DNA of 64,000 nucleotides from Diphasiastrum complanatum (GCA_029204225.1 CM055099.1:61783753-61847752), one strand, 5' to 3'. Positions 47,301 to 57,527 are shown, numbered from the stretch's first letter. Notes: a model not told the origin generated them from the letters alone. Numbers and translations are program-made.

Positions 47301-50300
47301 TCAACCATAGGAGTGAGCTACTTGGCCAAGTGGGCCACTTGCACTAATTTACATAACTTAACAAAAGGGGGGGTCTCATGCATTTAATTAAAACATGCCC
47401 CATGAGTTATGTACAACTTAACTAATGCTTAGCCAAAAAGGGGTAAAATAGGCATTACTCTTCAACACCCCCCCTTAATGGCAATTTTATTCAAACTGAC
47501 ACCCAACAAAGTTCTTAACTTTTCAAACTTATCTTTACTAAGTGGTTTAGTAAAAATATCAGCTGTCTGGTCGTTGGTGTCACAATAAACTAGCTCGATC
47601 TCCCCACTGTGCACTTTCTCTCGTATAAAATGTTGGTCCACCTCTATGTGTTTTGTCCGTGCATGATAGACTGGATTCCTCGCAAGCTGAATGCAGCTTT
47701 GGTTATCACAATGTAACAATGTAGGTCTTACTTGAGCAATCTGCATGTCCTCAAGTAGACGGCGTAACCAAATGGCTTCACAGGCGGACCTCGTAGTCGC
47801 CTTGTACTCAGCTTCGGTAGACGATAGAGCAATAGTAGGCTGCTTCTTACTGCACCACGATATAGCCCCTGAACCTAGGCTGAAACAATAGCCTGTCGTC
47901 GATCTCCGATCGTCTCTATCACCTGCCCAATCAGAATCTGAATAACCTTCCAGCTGAAGGTTCCCGTCATCCGTGTATCCAATCCCATAAGTCACTGTCC
48001 CTCTCACATATCGTAGGATCCGCTTGGCTGCCTTCCAATGTGCTTCGGTAGGCTTACACATGTATTGACTTGCAATTCCAACTGCATAAGCAATATCTGG
48101 CCTGGTGGTAGTAAGGTAAATCAGGCTGCCCACTAACTAACGATAGAGCGTCTCATCTGCAAATGCTGGACCATCATCTTTTGATGGCTTGTTGCTTGCA
48201 TCCATGGGTGTGCTGATTGGTTTGCTTTCTTGCATGTTAAACCTCTTCAATAATTTCTGTGCATACTTTGCCTGTGAGATAAAAAGACAACGCTTTCCTT
48301 TCCAAACTTCAACTCCTAGGCAATAGTGTAGCAAACCCAAATCTTTCATTTCAAACTCATTAGAAAGATTCTTCTTAACACAAGCAATAAACTTCTTATT
48401 GCTTCCCGTGATGAGTAGATCATCCACATAGAGCACAACAACCACAAAGTCTTCTCCTTCCCTGAAGACATAAAGATTGCAATCAGACTTACTCTTCTCA
48501 AACCCTTGCCTTGCAAAGTACTCATCAATTCGGCTATACCAAGCCCTTGGCGCCTGTTTGAGCCCATACAAGGCTTTCCTAAGCCTGCAAACCAGATTCT
48601 CCTTGCCTGTTATTTCAAATCCCTGCGGTTGTTCCATGTAAACCTCCTCCTGTAGGTGCCCATTAAGAAAGCCACTCTTGACATTCATTTGATGGACATC
48701 CCAATCAAAATATGAGGCTATAGCCAAAACGGTCCTGATAGATGTCATTTTAGCAACAGGTGCGAATGTCTCATCATAGTCTAGCCCCTCTTGCTGAGCA
48801 TAGCCTTTCGCCACCAACCTTGCCTTGTACTTGTCCACTGTTCCATTGGCATGAAACTTGGTCTTATAGACCCACTTGCAACCTATTGGTTGCTTCCCTT
48901 CTGGCAATGTAGTGAGTTCCCATGTGTCATTCTTGACAATGGAGTCATACTCCTCCTGCATGGCAGGCCAGGGCACGGAGGGTGGACCCGGATTAGGTCC
49001 TAAGGCGGGGTGGAACGTGAATCGTTCGGTCTCTTGTGGTTAGCCAACACCTGGAGGTATGTGGTACGAGAGAGTCTAACAATAAACCTCTTTTGCACTT
49101 GTTCCTTTTCAGCCCATTTTGAGTGAGGAATGTTGCTGCCCTAAGCTTCACAACCATAAAGAAGAACCAGCATACCAAGTACTCAAATAGACTCCTCTTT
49201 CTATGTAATCTCCATAAATCTGCTCATCGACATGCCTCTTCCTTCTCAAAAAAGGATTTCCAGCCTCTAATAAGCCTTTTGTCAACACACAAGTGCAATC
49301 AAATATTTTTTTGAAATTTCTACTCCTAGTTATTTGTATTCTTGGGTAGCTCTAATAGGTGCACCATCAAACAACAAATGTGGTTCATTAACCTTTTAGA
49401 TTTGAAAAGTGATCACCTTTGTTTTGTCCAGCTTGACCTTCAGATCGGAGTTTTCACAAAATCGTTTGAAAGCCTCGAGGTGTCATTGCAGGCTTTTGTT
49501 AAAAGAACCACATCATCCATATACAACAAAAATTTGATGAAATAATTCAAAAGCTTTTCATTACCTCCTCCTTCCTCGTTAAGAACGACTTTTTAACTTA
49601 TCTACGTAAATGCCAAATAAAGTGGGACCTTGTTTTGTCCAATATTGCTGAAAATTTCAGCAATAAAACCATTTGAAGTTCAGACTTTTGCTATCACTTT
49701 TTTGTGAATGTATTGCAAGATGACGTCTTCTGATTATTTCATTATGGCTTAGGTTGTGGGTGTTCCCGGAACATCATTTTGAAGATATTTGTAAAGCAGC
49801 CGCTTTGTGTTTACCCGTTCATATGGAGGTAAGACTTTTTGAAAAGCTTCATGTGCGACTTGATTAGTTGTAGGTTCGTAGTTATAAGCTTTATGTGTAT
49901 ACAAGTAGAATACTATGCTCCTTGCTTTAATTTTAAAGCTATACTCTTTGATTCAATATTTGGCTTGTTTGTAGGCAAAATGTTGTTCTTGGATTAGTTA
50001 TCTATTATCTTAGGTTTCTAGTTTTTTGAAGGAGCATTAGATGAAAATCTTAACTTGAAAATCTGTACCAAAGGTGGAAGGTTACAAAGGTTTCTGAGTT
50101 TTGCTTGATTTTGGTTGTTGAAGCAGATTGATGTAGTGCCTCCTTTATCAATACCACCAGATTTCCTGAAACTCTGCAAGAGCTCAGGTATGCATAGCTC
50201 TGAAATGAAAAAGGTTGATTTGTTAATGCCATCAAAAACCTTACCGAATTGGTGACTTTTGATTCGTTCGGCAATGCCAATCCGACGGCATAGAATGATC

Positions 50301-53300
50301 CTCTACATAAATTAGAAAATTTGTGATGGTGTAAGGTTTTCACTCTTTGGCTAGTTTGTGAGTTGTCACATGAAACAAGTACGCTTTTCTAACTTGTTTA
50401 GATTTTTATCCCTTTCAAGTACAACTTGTTCATCCTCACGAGGTTGTATTATCATTGTTATTGAGGCACAAAAGCACACTGGAATATGAATTATGTTTGG
50501 TTGCTATAAAATGTTTCAGACTCTTAGCTTTAATCACACTATAGTTGAGAAGCAAGAAAAGCTTTTGCCCTTTTTCAGCATCTGAATTTGACAATGCTTC
50601 TGCAACAATCAATGGTTGTTCAAGAGATGTCAAAATGCTTGTGGTGTGTCCCTTTTAGTGGCTTTTTGCCACGTGTGGATCTAGTTAATAAGCCTATTTA
50701 AACACTAGCAATTCACATGATACAGAAGATTCAAGATGAGAGATAGATCATAGGAGCAACATAGTTACGGACTACAAGATACAGGCCTACTGGGCTACTC
50801 TGCATATATTCTGCAGGCCTCTTTACATTTATTGTTGGTTATGTATATTTCTGGTTACGCATTTTATATTAGTCATGAATAGGCCCCAGAGCCTTTTTAT
50901 ATGCTTATGATCCGCACTGGGTCCTTTTTTATGACATTGATTGGCCTTGGGCCCTTATTATATGGTTATATGTGGAGTGGGGGCCCGTAGGAGGGCACAC
51001 TATTTTCCCTCCACATTTTACCTCCCTTTACTTTTGAATTCCTATTTTAGGGTTCATTGGTAGGGTATTTATAGGGGCATTTGTACACTCATTTTTCAGA
51101 TTATTGATTGGTATTGCTTGGGCTCTTCGTGGGAGAACCTATTGTCTTGTCTATTGCTTGTAGGGCTTTAGTCTATTGCTGTCTATTATGCTTCATTGAT
51201 TCAACACCTGAGATTTTGATCATAACTTGGTATCAGAGCACTTTCCTGATTGCTGAATTTCAGATCTGATTTTTTGATTGGGTGCCCATTTTCCTTGCTG
51301 ATTTTTCTCTCTTTGCTGAGGGCTTTCGTCTCTTTGCTTCAACAATATTCAACATACTTTGGAGGAGGACCAACTCCCATCAGAGCATTTTCCTTGGCGG
51401 AGCTTTAGTAGATAGTTAGCGGAAGTACTTCCGCTGAATTTGGCGGCCGGATTTTTTTTTTTTTTTTGGGCAGATTATTTCCGGCGCCCAAGTTCCAAAT
51501 CCTTTTCCCTCTTTGTTTTTTTGTTTTTGAATCCTCCATTTGATTCAGGGAAAGGATTCCCAGCCATCTTTTCAGCATTGATTGGAGGCTGTCCAGCGCC
51601 CTACTTCATCACATTTTTCAGCCATTGTTCCAGCAGAGTTTCAGCCATATTTCAGTTTTGATTGGAGGCTGTCCATCGCCCTATTTCATCACGTTTTCCA
51701 CAGATTTCCAGCCATATTTTCAGCATTGATTGGAGGCTGTCCAGCGCCCACTTTCATTCTCCTTGTGGTCACATTTTCCAGCCAGCTCTTCGCACACGCT
51801 TGGAGCTCTATCGAGAGGTATCTTTGCTGGTTTTTCCTTGCTTTCCACACCTTTTCTTGACATTTGTCATTTCCTTTCTTGCTCTTAGTGTCGTTTGTGT
51901 ACCTAAAGCGTATTTGGGGTGACGACAAAAGTCCGCTCCCTCCGATATTAAGCTTTTCTTACACTCTCTTCACTTCCTGCATTCCTTGACCATGGATACT
52001 TCCCCTACATCTTCTGAGCCTCGCATACCGTCTTCCACTTACTTCCGAGATCATCTTAGGGAAGCCATGAGTGATGTACGCACTGATTTACGCCAGGAGT
52101 TACGAGAGACGTTCACTGCTCTTTCTGCCCAAATTGCTACACTATCATTACAGTCCAGTGTTTCTCCACTATCTCCACCTGTTCCCCCACAGCGTACATT
52201 TCCACCACCCGAGACTCCTTCATCTTCTGGTCCTTTGCCACGAGACCTTAAGGATAAGGTTTAGCTTACTGTGTATTCTGGGTCATCCGATGGGAATGAA
52301 CTCGAGAATTGGTATTCTAAGCTTGAGACCTACTTCCTTATGTTTCCTAAGACTGACATTCAGCGGATACATTTGGCTGCTTTACATTTGGAGGGCCGTG
52401 CTGCTACTTGGTGGCGCATGTTTCGCCAGACGGCTTCACACCCTGGCCTTGCTAGTTGGATAGAGTTTATGACAGCACTCCGCCTAGCGATGATTGATCC
52501 TCAGTGGCTTATTCGACAACGCGACATCTTTCGCAGTTTATCTCACACTGGTGACTTGGCTGCTTATACGACACGGTTTACAGAGCTTTCCTATCTATTC
52601 CCAGATATTTCTACATTGGAGCTCATCTCTCGCTACATTGCTGGTCTACGAGGCGTACTCAGGTATGATGTTTCTTCTTTTTTTCCACTCACTCTTTCTC
52701 ACGCCATCTCCCTTGCTACCGCACTGCAGCACAAGTACTCTCCCCTCTCTTCCTTTGTTTCTCGTCCTTCGCGTCCTTTCACACGTCCTATTTTTTCCTC
52801 TCCATCCTCTGCTAGTCCCACATCTACTGCCGTCTATTTCCATGATGCTGACACACCTGATGATAGTCCTGATTCTGCCATATGCCTTCATATTCTTGAT
52901 GATGACCCACCTGTTGATCAGTTTGCCACACCCACTGAGCCTGTTCCTGATCCCCCTGATCTAGCTGTATGCCATGCTCAGCTTGCTTATGCTACTTGGG
53001 CCGGTAAGCCGGGTCCACGCCATATCCGTCTTTACGTACGTATCACTGGTCGTGAGTTTATTGCCCTTGTTGACACGGGTAGCACTCACTCGTTTCTCAG
53101 CAGTCATATTACTACACACATTCGTGCTATGCCAGTCACTACGCCTCATCCCCTGCATGTTGAGGTTGCCAGTGCACACTCTTTTCCTAGCACGCAGATG
53201 TATCAGTAGCTTTTATATCGGATTGGAGACTTCCTTGGTCAGGCAGATTTTCATATTATTCCACTTACACGGTACGATCTTATCCTCGGTGCTGATTGGT

Positions 53301-56300
53301 TTGCATCCCTTGGTGCGGTTATAGTAGACCTCCAGTAGCAGACATTGACATTCTCTCATGATGGTACTCAGCATATATTTTCCGGTATTGATTCTCGGCA
53401 GGACTATTAGCTTATTTCCGGGAAGCAGTTCATACGGAGCCTCCCGAAGGCCCACTGTGCGGCTATTCTTTCTGTTCAGCCAGTTCAGCCTATTGCGGAT
53501 GCACCACCTTTGCCACAGGTATTTTCTAAACTGTTGCGTAAATTTGAGCATGTTTTTAGAGAGCCGACTCAGTTACCACCTTTACGAGATGTCAACCACC
53601 ATATAGACCTTGTTTCCTCTGCATCACCTCCTTCTCGTCCTCCTTTTCGTATGTCTATTGTTGAGCGCGAGGAAGTCTTGCGTCAGGTGTCTGATTTATT
53701 ACGTCAAGGCCTTATTGTTCCTAGCCACAGTCCTTTTGGTGCTCCTGTTTTACTTGTTGATAAGAAGGATGGTACTAAACGTCTATGTATAGATTATCGT
53801 GCTTTAAATAAACTTACTATCCGTAATCGGTACCCTATCCCTCATATGGATGACCTGTTTGACCAGTTAGGCCAAGCCAAGATCTTTTCTAAACTTGACC
53901 TCCGTTTCGGTTATCACCAAATTCGTATGCATCCTCCTGATGAGCACAAGATAGCTTTTCGTACCCACTTTGGTCTGTATGAGTTTCGTGTCCTTCCTTT
54001 TGGTGTTACCAATGGCCCGCCCACTTTTCAGAATGTCATGAATAACATCTTTCGTCCTCTGCTTGAAAAGTGGGTCATTGTTTATTTTGACGATATCCTC
54101 ATTTATAGCACCACTCTCTCTCTTCATGTTCAGCACGTTTGTTCTGTTTTTGTTTTGTTAGTTACTCATCATCTGTATGCTAAACGTTAAAATGTTCTTT
54201 TGCTGTTGTACAAATCGAGTTTTTGGGCTTCTTGGTTACTAATGGTACTGTTCGTCTCGACCCTCGTAAGGTCCGTTCTATTCTTTCATGGCCTGTGCCT
54301 GCTGATGTTCATGATGTTCGTATGTTTCTTGGTCTTGCTATCCATCTTTGTAAACCAGTTGCTCATTTTGCCACTCTTGCATCTCCTTTGCATGCTCTGT
54401 TGAAAAAGGAAACTTCGTTTGCTTGGACTCCCGCATGTCAGTCAGCTTTTGATACTTTGAAAGTTAAGCTTACCACTGCCCCTGTTTTATGTCTTCCAGA
54501 TTTTTCCCAGCGTTTTGCTGTTGAGACTGATGCTAGTTCCACAGGATTAGGTGCTTTGTTACGTCAGCGTCAGTGTGTTATTGCATATGAATCCCGTCGT
54601 CTTCGTTCGTATGAGCAGCGCTATTCCACTCATGAAAAAGAGTTGCTTGCTATCATTTTTGCTTTAAAGAAGTGGCGTCATTATCTGTATCGTGTTTCGT
54701 TTGATGTTTTTACTGATCACCAGTCACTTCGTTATTTGTATACACAAAAGGATCTTAGTGATCGTCAGTACCGTTGGCTTCAGTTTTTACAGTCCTTTCA
54801 TTTTAATATTCATTATAAGCCTGGTAAAAGTAACGCTGTTGCTGATGCTTTGTCTCGTTTACCTACTCTTACTTACAGTCTTGTTATGTCTCCCCACTCT
54901 TGGTATGATGATCTTCCTCAGGCTTATGCCACATGTCCAGACTTTCGTGATGTTATGTCGTCTGCCTCTCGTCCTTCCCCTCACCAGGTTTATTCCATTG
55001 TTAATCATCGTTTGTTTCACTATGGTTCGTTATGTATTCCCAGCACTCTCGACATACGTCCACAGCTCCTTCTTGATGCCCATTCCTCTCCTGTTGGTGG
55101 CCATTTTGGTTTTCAGAAGTTCTTGTTCCGTTTGCAAGAACATTTTTATTGGCCTTCCATGAAGCGTGAGCTTTCCCACCTTATTCATACTTGTGATTTT
55201 TGTCTTCGTAACAAGTATTCCCGTGAAAAACCTGGCGGTCTCCTTCAAAGTTGGCCTATTCCTTCCCGCCAGTGGACTGATATATCTATGGACTTCATTT
55301 TAGGTCTTCCCCGTACTCAGCGTGGTCATGACTCTTGTTTGGTGGTAGTTGATAGGTTTTCTAAACAAGCTCATTTCATACCAGTCAGACGTACTATTAC
55401 AGTAGAGCAGTGTGGTCGTATATTTATTTCTGAGATTTTCCGCTTACATGGTCTCCCATGATCTATACTTACTGATCAGGATACCAAGTTTACATCAGGT
55501 TTTTGGACAGAGCTTATGCGTATCTTGGATGTTAGTATATTTATGGGCACTGCTTATCATTCTTCTGCGGATGGTCAGTCAGAGGTTATTAACCGGGTAT
55601 TGGAGGATTATTTACGACATTATGTTTCTCCTTCTGGTCGTGATTGGGATCAGCATTTATGTTTGGATGAGTATAGTTATAACAGTTCTGTTAGTTCCAG
55701 CACAGGTGTTTCTCCTTTCCTGCTTGCTCATGGATACTCACCAGTTCTACCTGGTATACCTGCTCCTCCAGATGATGTACCTGTTACTATTTCATCTTAT
55801 CTTTCGAGTGCTCGGGAGATTATTACTAGAGCTGCTACTCATTTACAGCATATTCAGCAGCGGTACAGGACCATTGTTGATTGTCATCGGCACCATGTTG
55901 AGTTTGCAGAGGGAAATTCTGTTTTTCTCCGGTTACGCTTTGCTCGCCATCGTTTTGTACAGGGTCTTGCTTCTACTGAGAAGCTTGCGCCACGCTATTA
56001 TGGGCCTTTTCAGATTCTTGAGCGCCTCAGTCCAGTTACATATCGTCTTGAGTTACCTGCTGCTACTCGGGCTTGTGATATCTTTCATGTCAGTTTATTA
56101 CGTGCTGCTATTGAGGATGATGCTCCTCGAGATTCCTCATTTCCTACAGATCCAGAGCTTTTTCCATTCTTGCCAGCTGCTATTTTACAGGTGCGCTTAT
56201 TGCATAGTCGTTGCCATCGGCAGGTTCAGTTTTTGGTCCAGTGGATGGTCGTCCTATTGAGGAGGCTACTTGGGAGCCCATTGATGTTTTTTATCATACC

Positions 56301-57527
56301 CCTATCTTGGCTGATCAGGCTCGATCACTTGCAGCTACCATTGCTTCTCGGGATGCTCCGGCTTCTCTTGATGTTCCTTTCTCAGATGGGATATCTTGAT
56401 GCAGTATTTTTCTCTGGCACTGGTTCTTATCTTATTTTTCCTACATTGGGGGCAATGTTCTTTATAGCCAGGGAGAGTTACGGACTACAGGATACAGGCC
56501 TACTGGGCTACTCTGTATATATTCCGCAGGCCTCTTTACATTTACTGTTGGTTATGTATATTTCTGGTTACGCATTTTATATTAGTCATGTACAGGCCCC
56601 AGAGCCTTTTTATATGCTTATGACCCGCACTGGGTCCTTTTTTATGACATTGACTGGCCTTGGGCCCTTATTATATGGTTATATGTGGAGTGGGGGCCCG
56701 TAGGAGGGCACACTATTTTCCCTCCACATTTTACCTCCCTTTACTTTTGAATTCCTATTTTAGGGTTCATTGGTAGGGTATTTATAGGGGCATTTGTACA
56801 CTCATTTTTCAGATTATTGATTGGTATTGCTTGGGCTCTTCGTGGGAGAACCTATTGTCTTGTCTATTGCTTGTAGGGCTTTAGTCTATTGCTGTCTATT
56901 ATGCTTCATTGATTCAACACCTGAGATTTTGATCATAACTAACACTTCTCACAAGCTTTTGCTTCCCACTCACTGATTAAGGAGAAGAAAATTACAAGCT
57001 TAATAAGGATTAGGGCTCTGATTAGGTACTAGCCCCTCTAATCTAGTAGTCTGGAAAGAAAAATGTGGTGTGCAACTAGTCATTGTTATTTTAACTCTCT
57101 CCCTCAATGATTAACATAAGAGTGACATGCATGGAGTGTGATTGATGCCATGGAGAAGAAACGAGCATGACATCATTGATATGTGTTCTTTTTGGTTTGG
57201 ATCAGAAATTGTTTTACAATTTAAGGCCAATATATTAGCCAAACTAGTTCTAGAACTTGACATTTTGGACATTTTGACATTGATTGGTTTACAGGGGTAC
57301 ATTTCTGATCATGGGTGTTTTTCTAAATTTTGACAGCAATGAACATAACTTCACCACTAGATCCATCAAAGTCAGAATCATGTGAGCCGAGTTCAAGTCA
57401 GCAGTCAGAAGAAAACAATACACAAGATGCTGCTAACCCATTCAAACCAAAGAGGAGCTTATTCTTTGTAGTACAAGTGTTTTTGAAGGATGATGATCAT
57501 ATTGCTACTCGAAGCCCATATCATGAG
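37739..57527 (+). CDS. SMARCAL1/HARP-type SNF2 annealing helicase (CHR18-like), 5' five exons, rest beyond window
   Basis: Exons 37739-38245, 42118-42173, 49753-49828, 50127-50187 and 57337-57527 (891 nt, 297 codons) have GT-AG sites and matching phases (0, 2, 0, 1, 0) and join without a stop. Order: acidic start MDDDDEWQLSAEQLDALERD, which resembles the N terminus of SMARCAL1-type proteins; a Ser/Pro region with SPVKR, SPYKP, SPLKR and SPLRS, consistent with CDK sites; a first HARP-like domain (KVFLDRPGSVAVETYYNQ in exon 1, LVAAFKSIRGHEWDHKR in exon 2, LWVFPEHHFEDI in exon 3); a linker; and the first half of a second HARP-like unit (VQVFLKDDDHIATRSPYHE). HARP domains drive strand annealing and fork remodelling in the nucleus. 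The SNF2 ATPase is not in the window, so the name rests on the HARP pattern. An upstream in-frame ATG at 37634 exists; 37739 has the better context (GCGATGG) and a family-like start. Confidence 0.78.
38306..38382 (+). repeat. (GA)n microsatellite
   Basis: About 38 GA units within intron 1, 60 bp after the exon 1 donor. It is either a plain microsatellite or a GAGA-type regulatory tract; such tracts bind BBR/BPC factors in plants. Confidence 0.95.
38384..40540. other. Helicase-like intron 1, 5' part; nothing recognised
   Basis: AT-rich with short ORFs only. At 39705-39760 GTGCATGTGGA-type words recur in a short stretch. Confidence 0.5.
40550..41340 (+). pseudogene. Ty3/gypsy integrase relic
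   Basis: In broken frames: RLFHGDKFVVGNASLKD, ECHNVPSARHP (H2C2 zinc-finger histidines), LLNPLVTIRKC, then KDEKENDTYG and LTKWDAFHSLKD-like text around the first catalytic Asp, and RDLKFIAF around the second. It has many stops and is old. It lies in intron 1 of the helicase-like gene, same strand. Confidence 0.65.
41640..41845 (-). mobile_element. tRNA-derived SINE candidate
   Basis: On the minus strand TAGCATACTTGG (41821-41810) fits the RNA polymerase III A box at 11 of 12 positions. GGTTCAATTCC (41791-41781) fits the B box with one change, and the spacing is tRNA-like. A tRNA-unrelated body would run to about 41640. No target duplication was established. Confidence 0.4.
42118..42173 (+). 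CDS. Helicase-like exon 2 (HARP core)
   Basis: Acceptor TTCTGTTTCAG, then QLVAAFKSIRGHEWDHKR plus two bases, donor GTAAGA. It was found by splice signals and HARP similarity; it is only 56 bp. Confidence 0.8.
42531..42750 (+). repeat. Dispersed repeat, copy 2
   Basis: Same block order as 21611-21840 (TGAATGTAGAATA, TTTAGCATGACC, TTTATAGTGGGCC, ATATGAGTTTGGGG, CTAATCCTACTCTA). It lies in intron 2 of the helicase-like gene. Confidence 0.7.
42751..44210. other. Helicase-like intron 2, 5' part; nothing recognised
   Basis: AT-rich, with short ORFs of no known family. Confidence 0.5.
44221..45120 (-). pseudogene. Gypsy RT of the second remnant
   Basis: WVSPIIVVPKKNGKLRICVD, DGFSGYFLIQIAKEDRHKTA, MPFGLCNAPSTFQRVMQ, catalytic IYLDDLGVHS and GVVLGHIIS. 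The RT frame is intact through APILRSPE, then cut. RNase H and integrase are missing. Confidence 0.9.
45121..46170 (-). pseudogene. Protease-RT spacer domain of the second remnant
   Basis: An uninterrupted frame from VVQDWKRSKITFGNTDKR through GHYTRSIDIINWGHALATVD to a Lys/Gln-rich end, with a frame change near 45330-45400. It is homologous to the spacer at 26945-27832. Unknown function. Confidence 0.6.
46561..46927. other. Short spacer, nothing recognised
   Basis: Contains AAACATTTGAAAAG twice (about 46606 and 46659) as part of an irregular repeat. Confidence 0.4.
46928..47467 (-). mobile_element. 3' LTR of a Ty1/copia element (540 bp)
   Basis: Termini TGTTGAA and TTCAACA form a perfect 7-bp inverted repeat. 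On the minus strand the LTR starts right after a polypurine tract (AAGGGGGGG) that follows the RNase H stop. The 5' LTR is missing. Confidence 0.82.
47462..48976 (-). pseudogene. Ty1/copia RT and RNase H, near-intact
   Basis: RT: DTWELTTLPEGKQPIGCKWV, KARLVAKGYAQQEGLDYDET, ALYGLKQAPRAW and an intact YVDDLLITG. RNase H: YSDSDWAGDRDDRRSTTGYC, STEAEYKA, CDNQSCIQLA, HARTKHIEVDQHF and IFTKPLSKDKFEKLR. Only one in-frame stop (TAG at about 48135, where Gln is expected) interrupts it. It is the youngest-looking copia here. It starts abruptly at 48976, so gag, protease and integrase are lost. Confidence 0.92.
48985..49660 (-). pseudogene. LINE (non-LTR) reverse transcriptase fragment
   Basis: On the minus strand: KQGPTLFGIYVDKLKS, then LLYMDDVVLLTKACND (YADD-type catalytic motif with Met), a frameshift, EAFKRFCENSDLKVKLDKTK, HLLFDGAPIRATQEYK and LGVEIS. 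Degraded C-terminal text follows (CKRGLLLDSL). Several stops and frameshifts. It abuts the truncated copia at about 48980 and lies 90 bp from exon 3 of the helicase-like gene. Confidence 0.8.
49753..49828 (+). CDS. Helicase-like exon 3 (HARP C-terminal strand)
   Basis: Acceptor ATGGCTTAG, one base completing Lys, then LWVFPEHHFEDICKAAALC and LPVHME, donor GTAAGA. The W-x-F-P motif is the HARP hallmark. Confidence 0.8.
50127..50187 (+). CDS. Helicase-like exon 4 (linker)
   Basis: Acceptor TTGAAGCAG, then IDVVPPLSIPPDF with LKLCKSS plus one base, donor GTATGC. The phase joins exon 3 (0) and exon 5 (1). Confidence 0.75.
50763..51227 (+). mobile_element. 5' LTR of the chromovirus
   Basis: 465 bp. 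It differs from the 3' LTR at 8 positions by eye, 7 transitions and 1 transversion, all within its first 179 bases. Confidence 0.95.
51228..51240 (+). other. Primer-binding site (tRNA-iMet)
   Basis: TGGTATCAGAGCA begins right after the LTR. Confidence 0.93.
51241..51991 (+). repeat. Chromovirus leader with internal repeats
   Basis: GATTGGAGGCTGTCCA is repeated at about 51580, 51659 and 51728, each followed by CGCCC and later by TTTTCAGCC or TTTCCAGCC words. A T15 run is at about 51451. A 5' untranslated leader; repeats in this position recur in the second chromovirus. Confidence 0.75.
51992..52960 (+). pseudogene. Chromovirus gag
   Basis: Starts MDTSPTSSEPR. After one in-frame TAG (52262-52264) it continues with the capsid core: NWYSKLETYFLMFP, HLEGRAATWWRMF and YIAGLRGVLRYDV. 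No CCHC zinc knuckle is seen between the capsid and the protease. Confidence 0.88.
52961..53505 (+). pseudogene. Chromovirus protease
   Basis: Active site ALVDTGSTHSF (about 53070) and downstream DLILGADWF (about 53280). It is broken by TAG stops near 53207, 53336 and 53410. Confidence 0.87.
53506..54400 (+). pseudogene. Chromovirus reverse transcriptase
   Basis: [51 protein letters not shown] and catalytic VIVYFDDILIYS (about 54085). A one-base deletion near 54190 shifts the frame into FLGFLVTNGTV. Confidence 0.92.
54401..54900 (+). pseudogene. Chromovirus RNase H
   Basis: VETDASSTGLGALL (catalytic Asp), YSTHEKELLAIIFALKKW (Glu), FTDHQSLRYL (Asp) and SNAVADALSR. This frame is open. Confidence 0.92.
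54901..56100 (+). pseudogene. Chromovirus integrase
   Basis: H2C2 zinc finger (AHSSPVGGHFGF, then CDFC), core D in SMDFILGLP, D in LTDQDTKFTS and E in YHSSADGQSEVINR. The GPY/F module reads YYGPFQILERL. One TGA at 55459 replaces an expected Arg codon (CGA). Confidence 0.92.
56130..56399 (+). pseudogene. Chromovirus C-terminal chromodomain
   Basis: RQVQFLVQW is followed after a one-base loss by DGRPIEEATWEPIDVF, the chromodomain signature, ending at a stop at 56399. It places the element among chromoviruses, which use this domain to target chromatin. Confidence 0.85.
56466..56475 (+). other. Polypurine tract
   Basis: AGCCAGGGAG, immediately before the 3' LTR. Confidence 0.7.
56476..56940 (+). 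mobile_element. 3' LTR of the chromovirus
   Basis: 465 bp, AGTTA to TAACT; identical to the 5' LTR over its last roughly 286 bases. Confidence 0.95.
57337..57527 (+). CDS. Helicase-like exon 5 (start of second HARP unit)
   Basis: Acceptor TTTTGACAG, two bases completing Ala, then MNITSPLDPSKSESCEPSS and a Gln/Glu/Asn-rich linker. Then come KPKRSLFFVVQVFLK and SPYHE, donor GTGGGT. The intron falls at the same place in the HARP fold as the intron after exon 1. Confidence 0.78.

Larger units (their letters stand above)
50763..56940 (+). mobile_element. Full-length Ty3/gypsy chromovirus (6178 bp), decayed
   Basis: Two 465-bp LTRs (50763-51227 and 56476-56940), a tRNA-iMet primer site, polypurine tract, gag, protease, RT, RNase H, integrase and chromodomain in order. 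The LTR termini are AGTTA and TAACT. Flanks AACAT (50758-50762) and AACAC (56941-56945) are a 5-bp target duplication with one change. It is inserted sense in intron 4 of the helicase-like gene. In-frame stops (mostly where Gln or Arg is expected) and two single-base frameshifts disable it. Confidence 0.95.

Noticed and set aside
55412-56260. 282-residue Leu/Val-rich ORF
   Set aside because: Out-of-frame shadow of the integrase reading frame.
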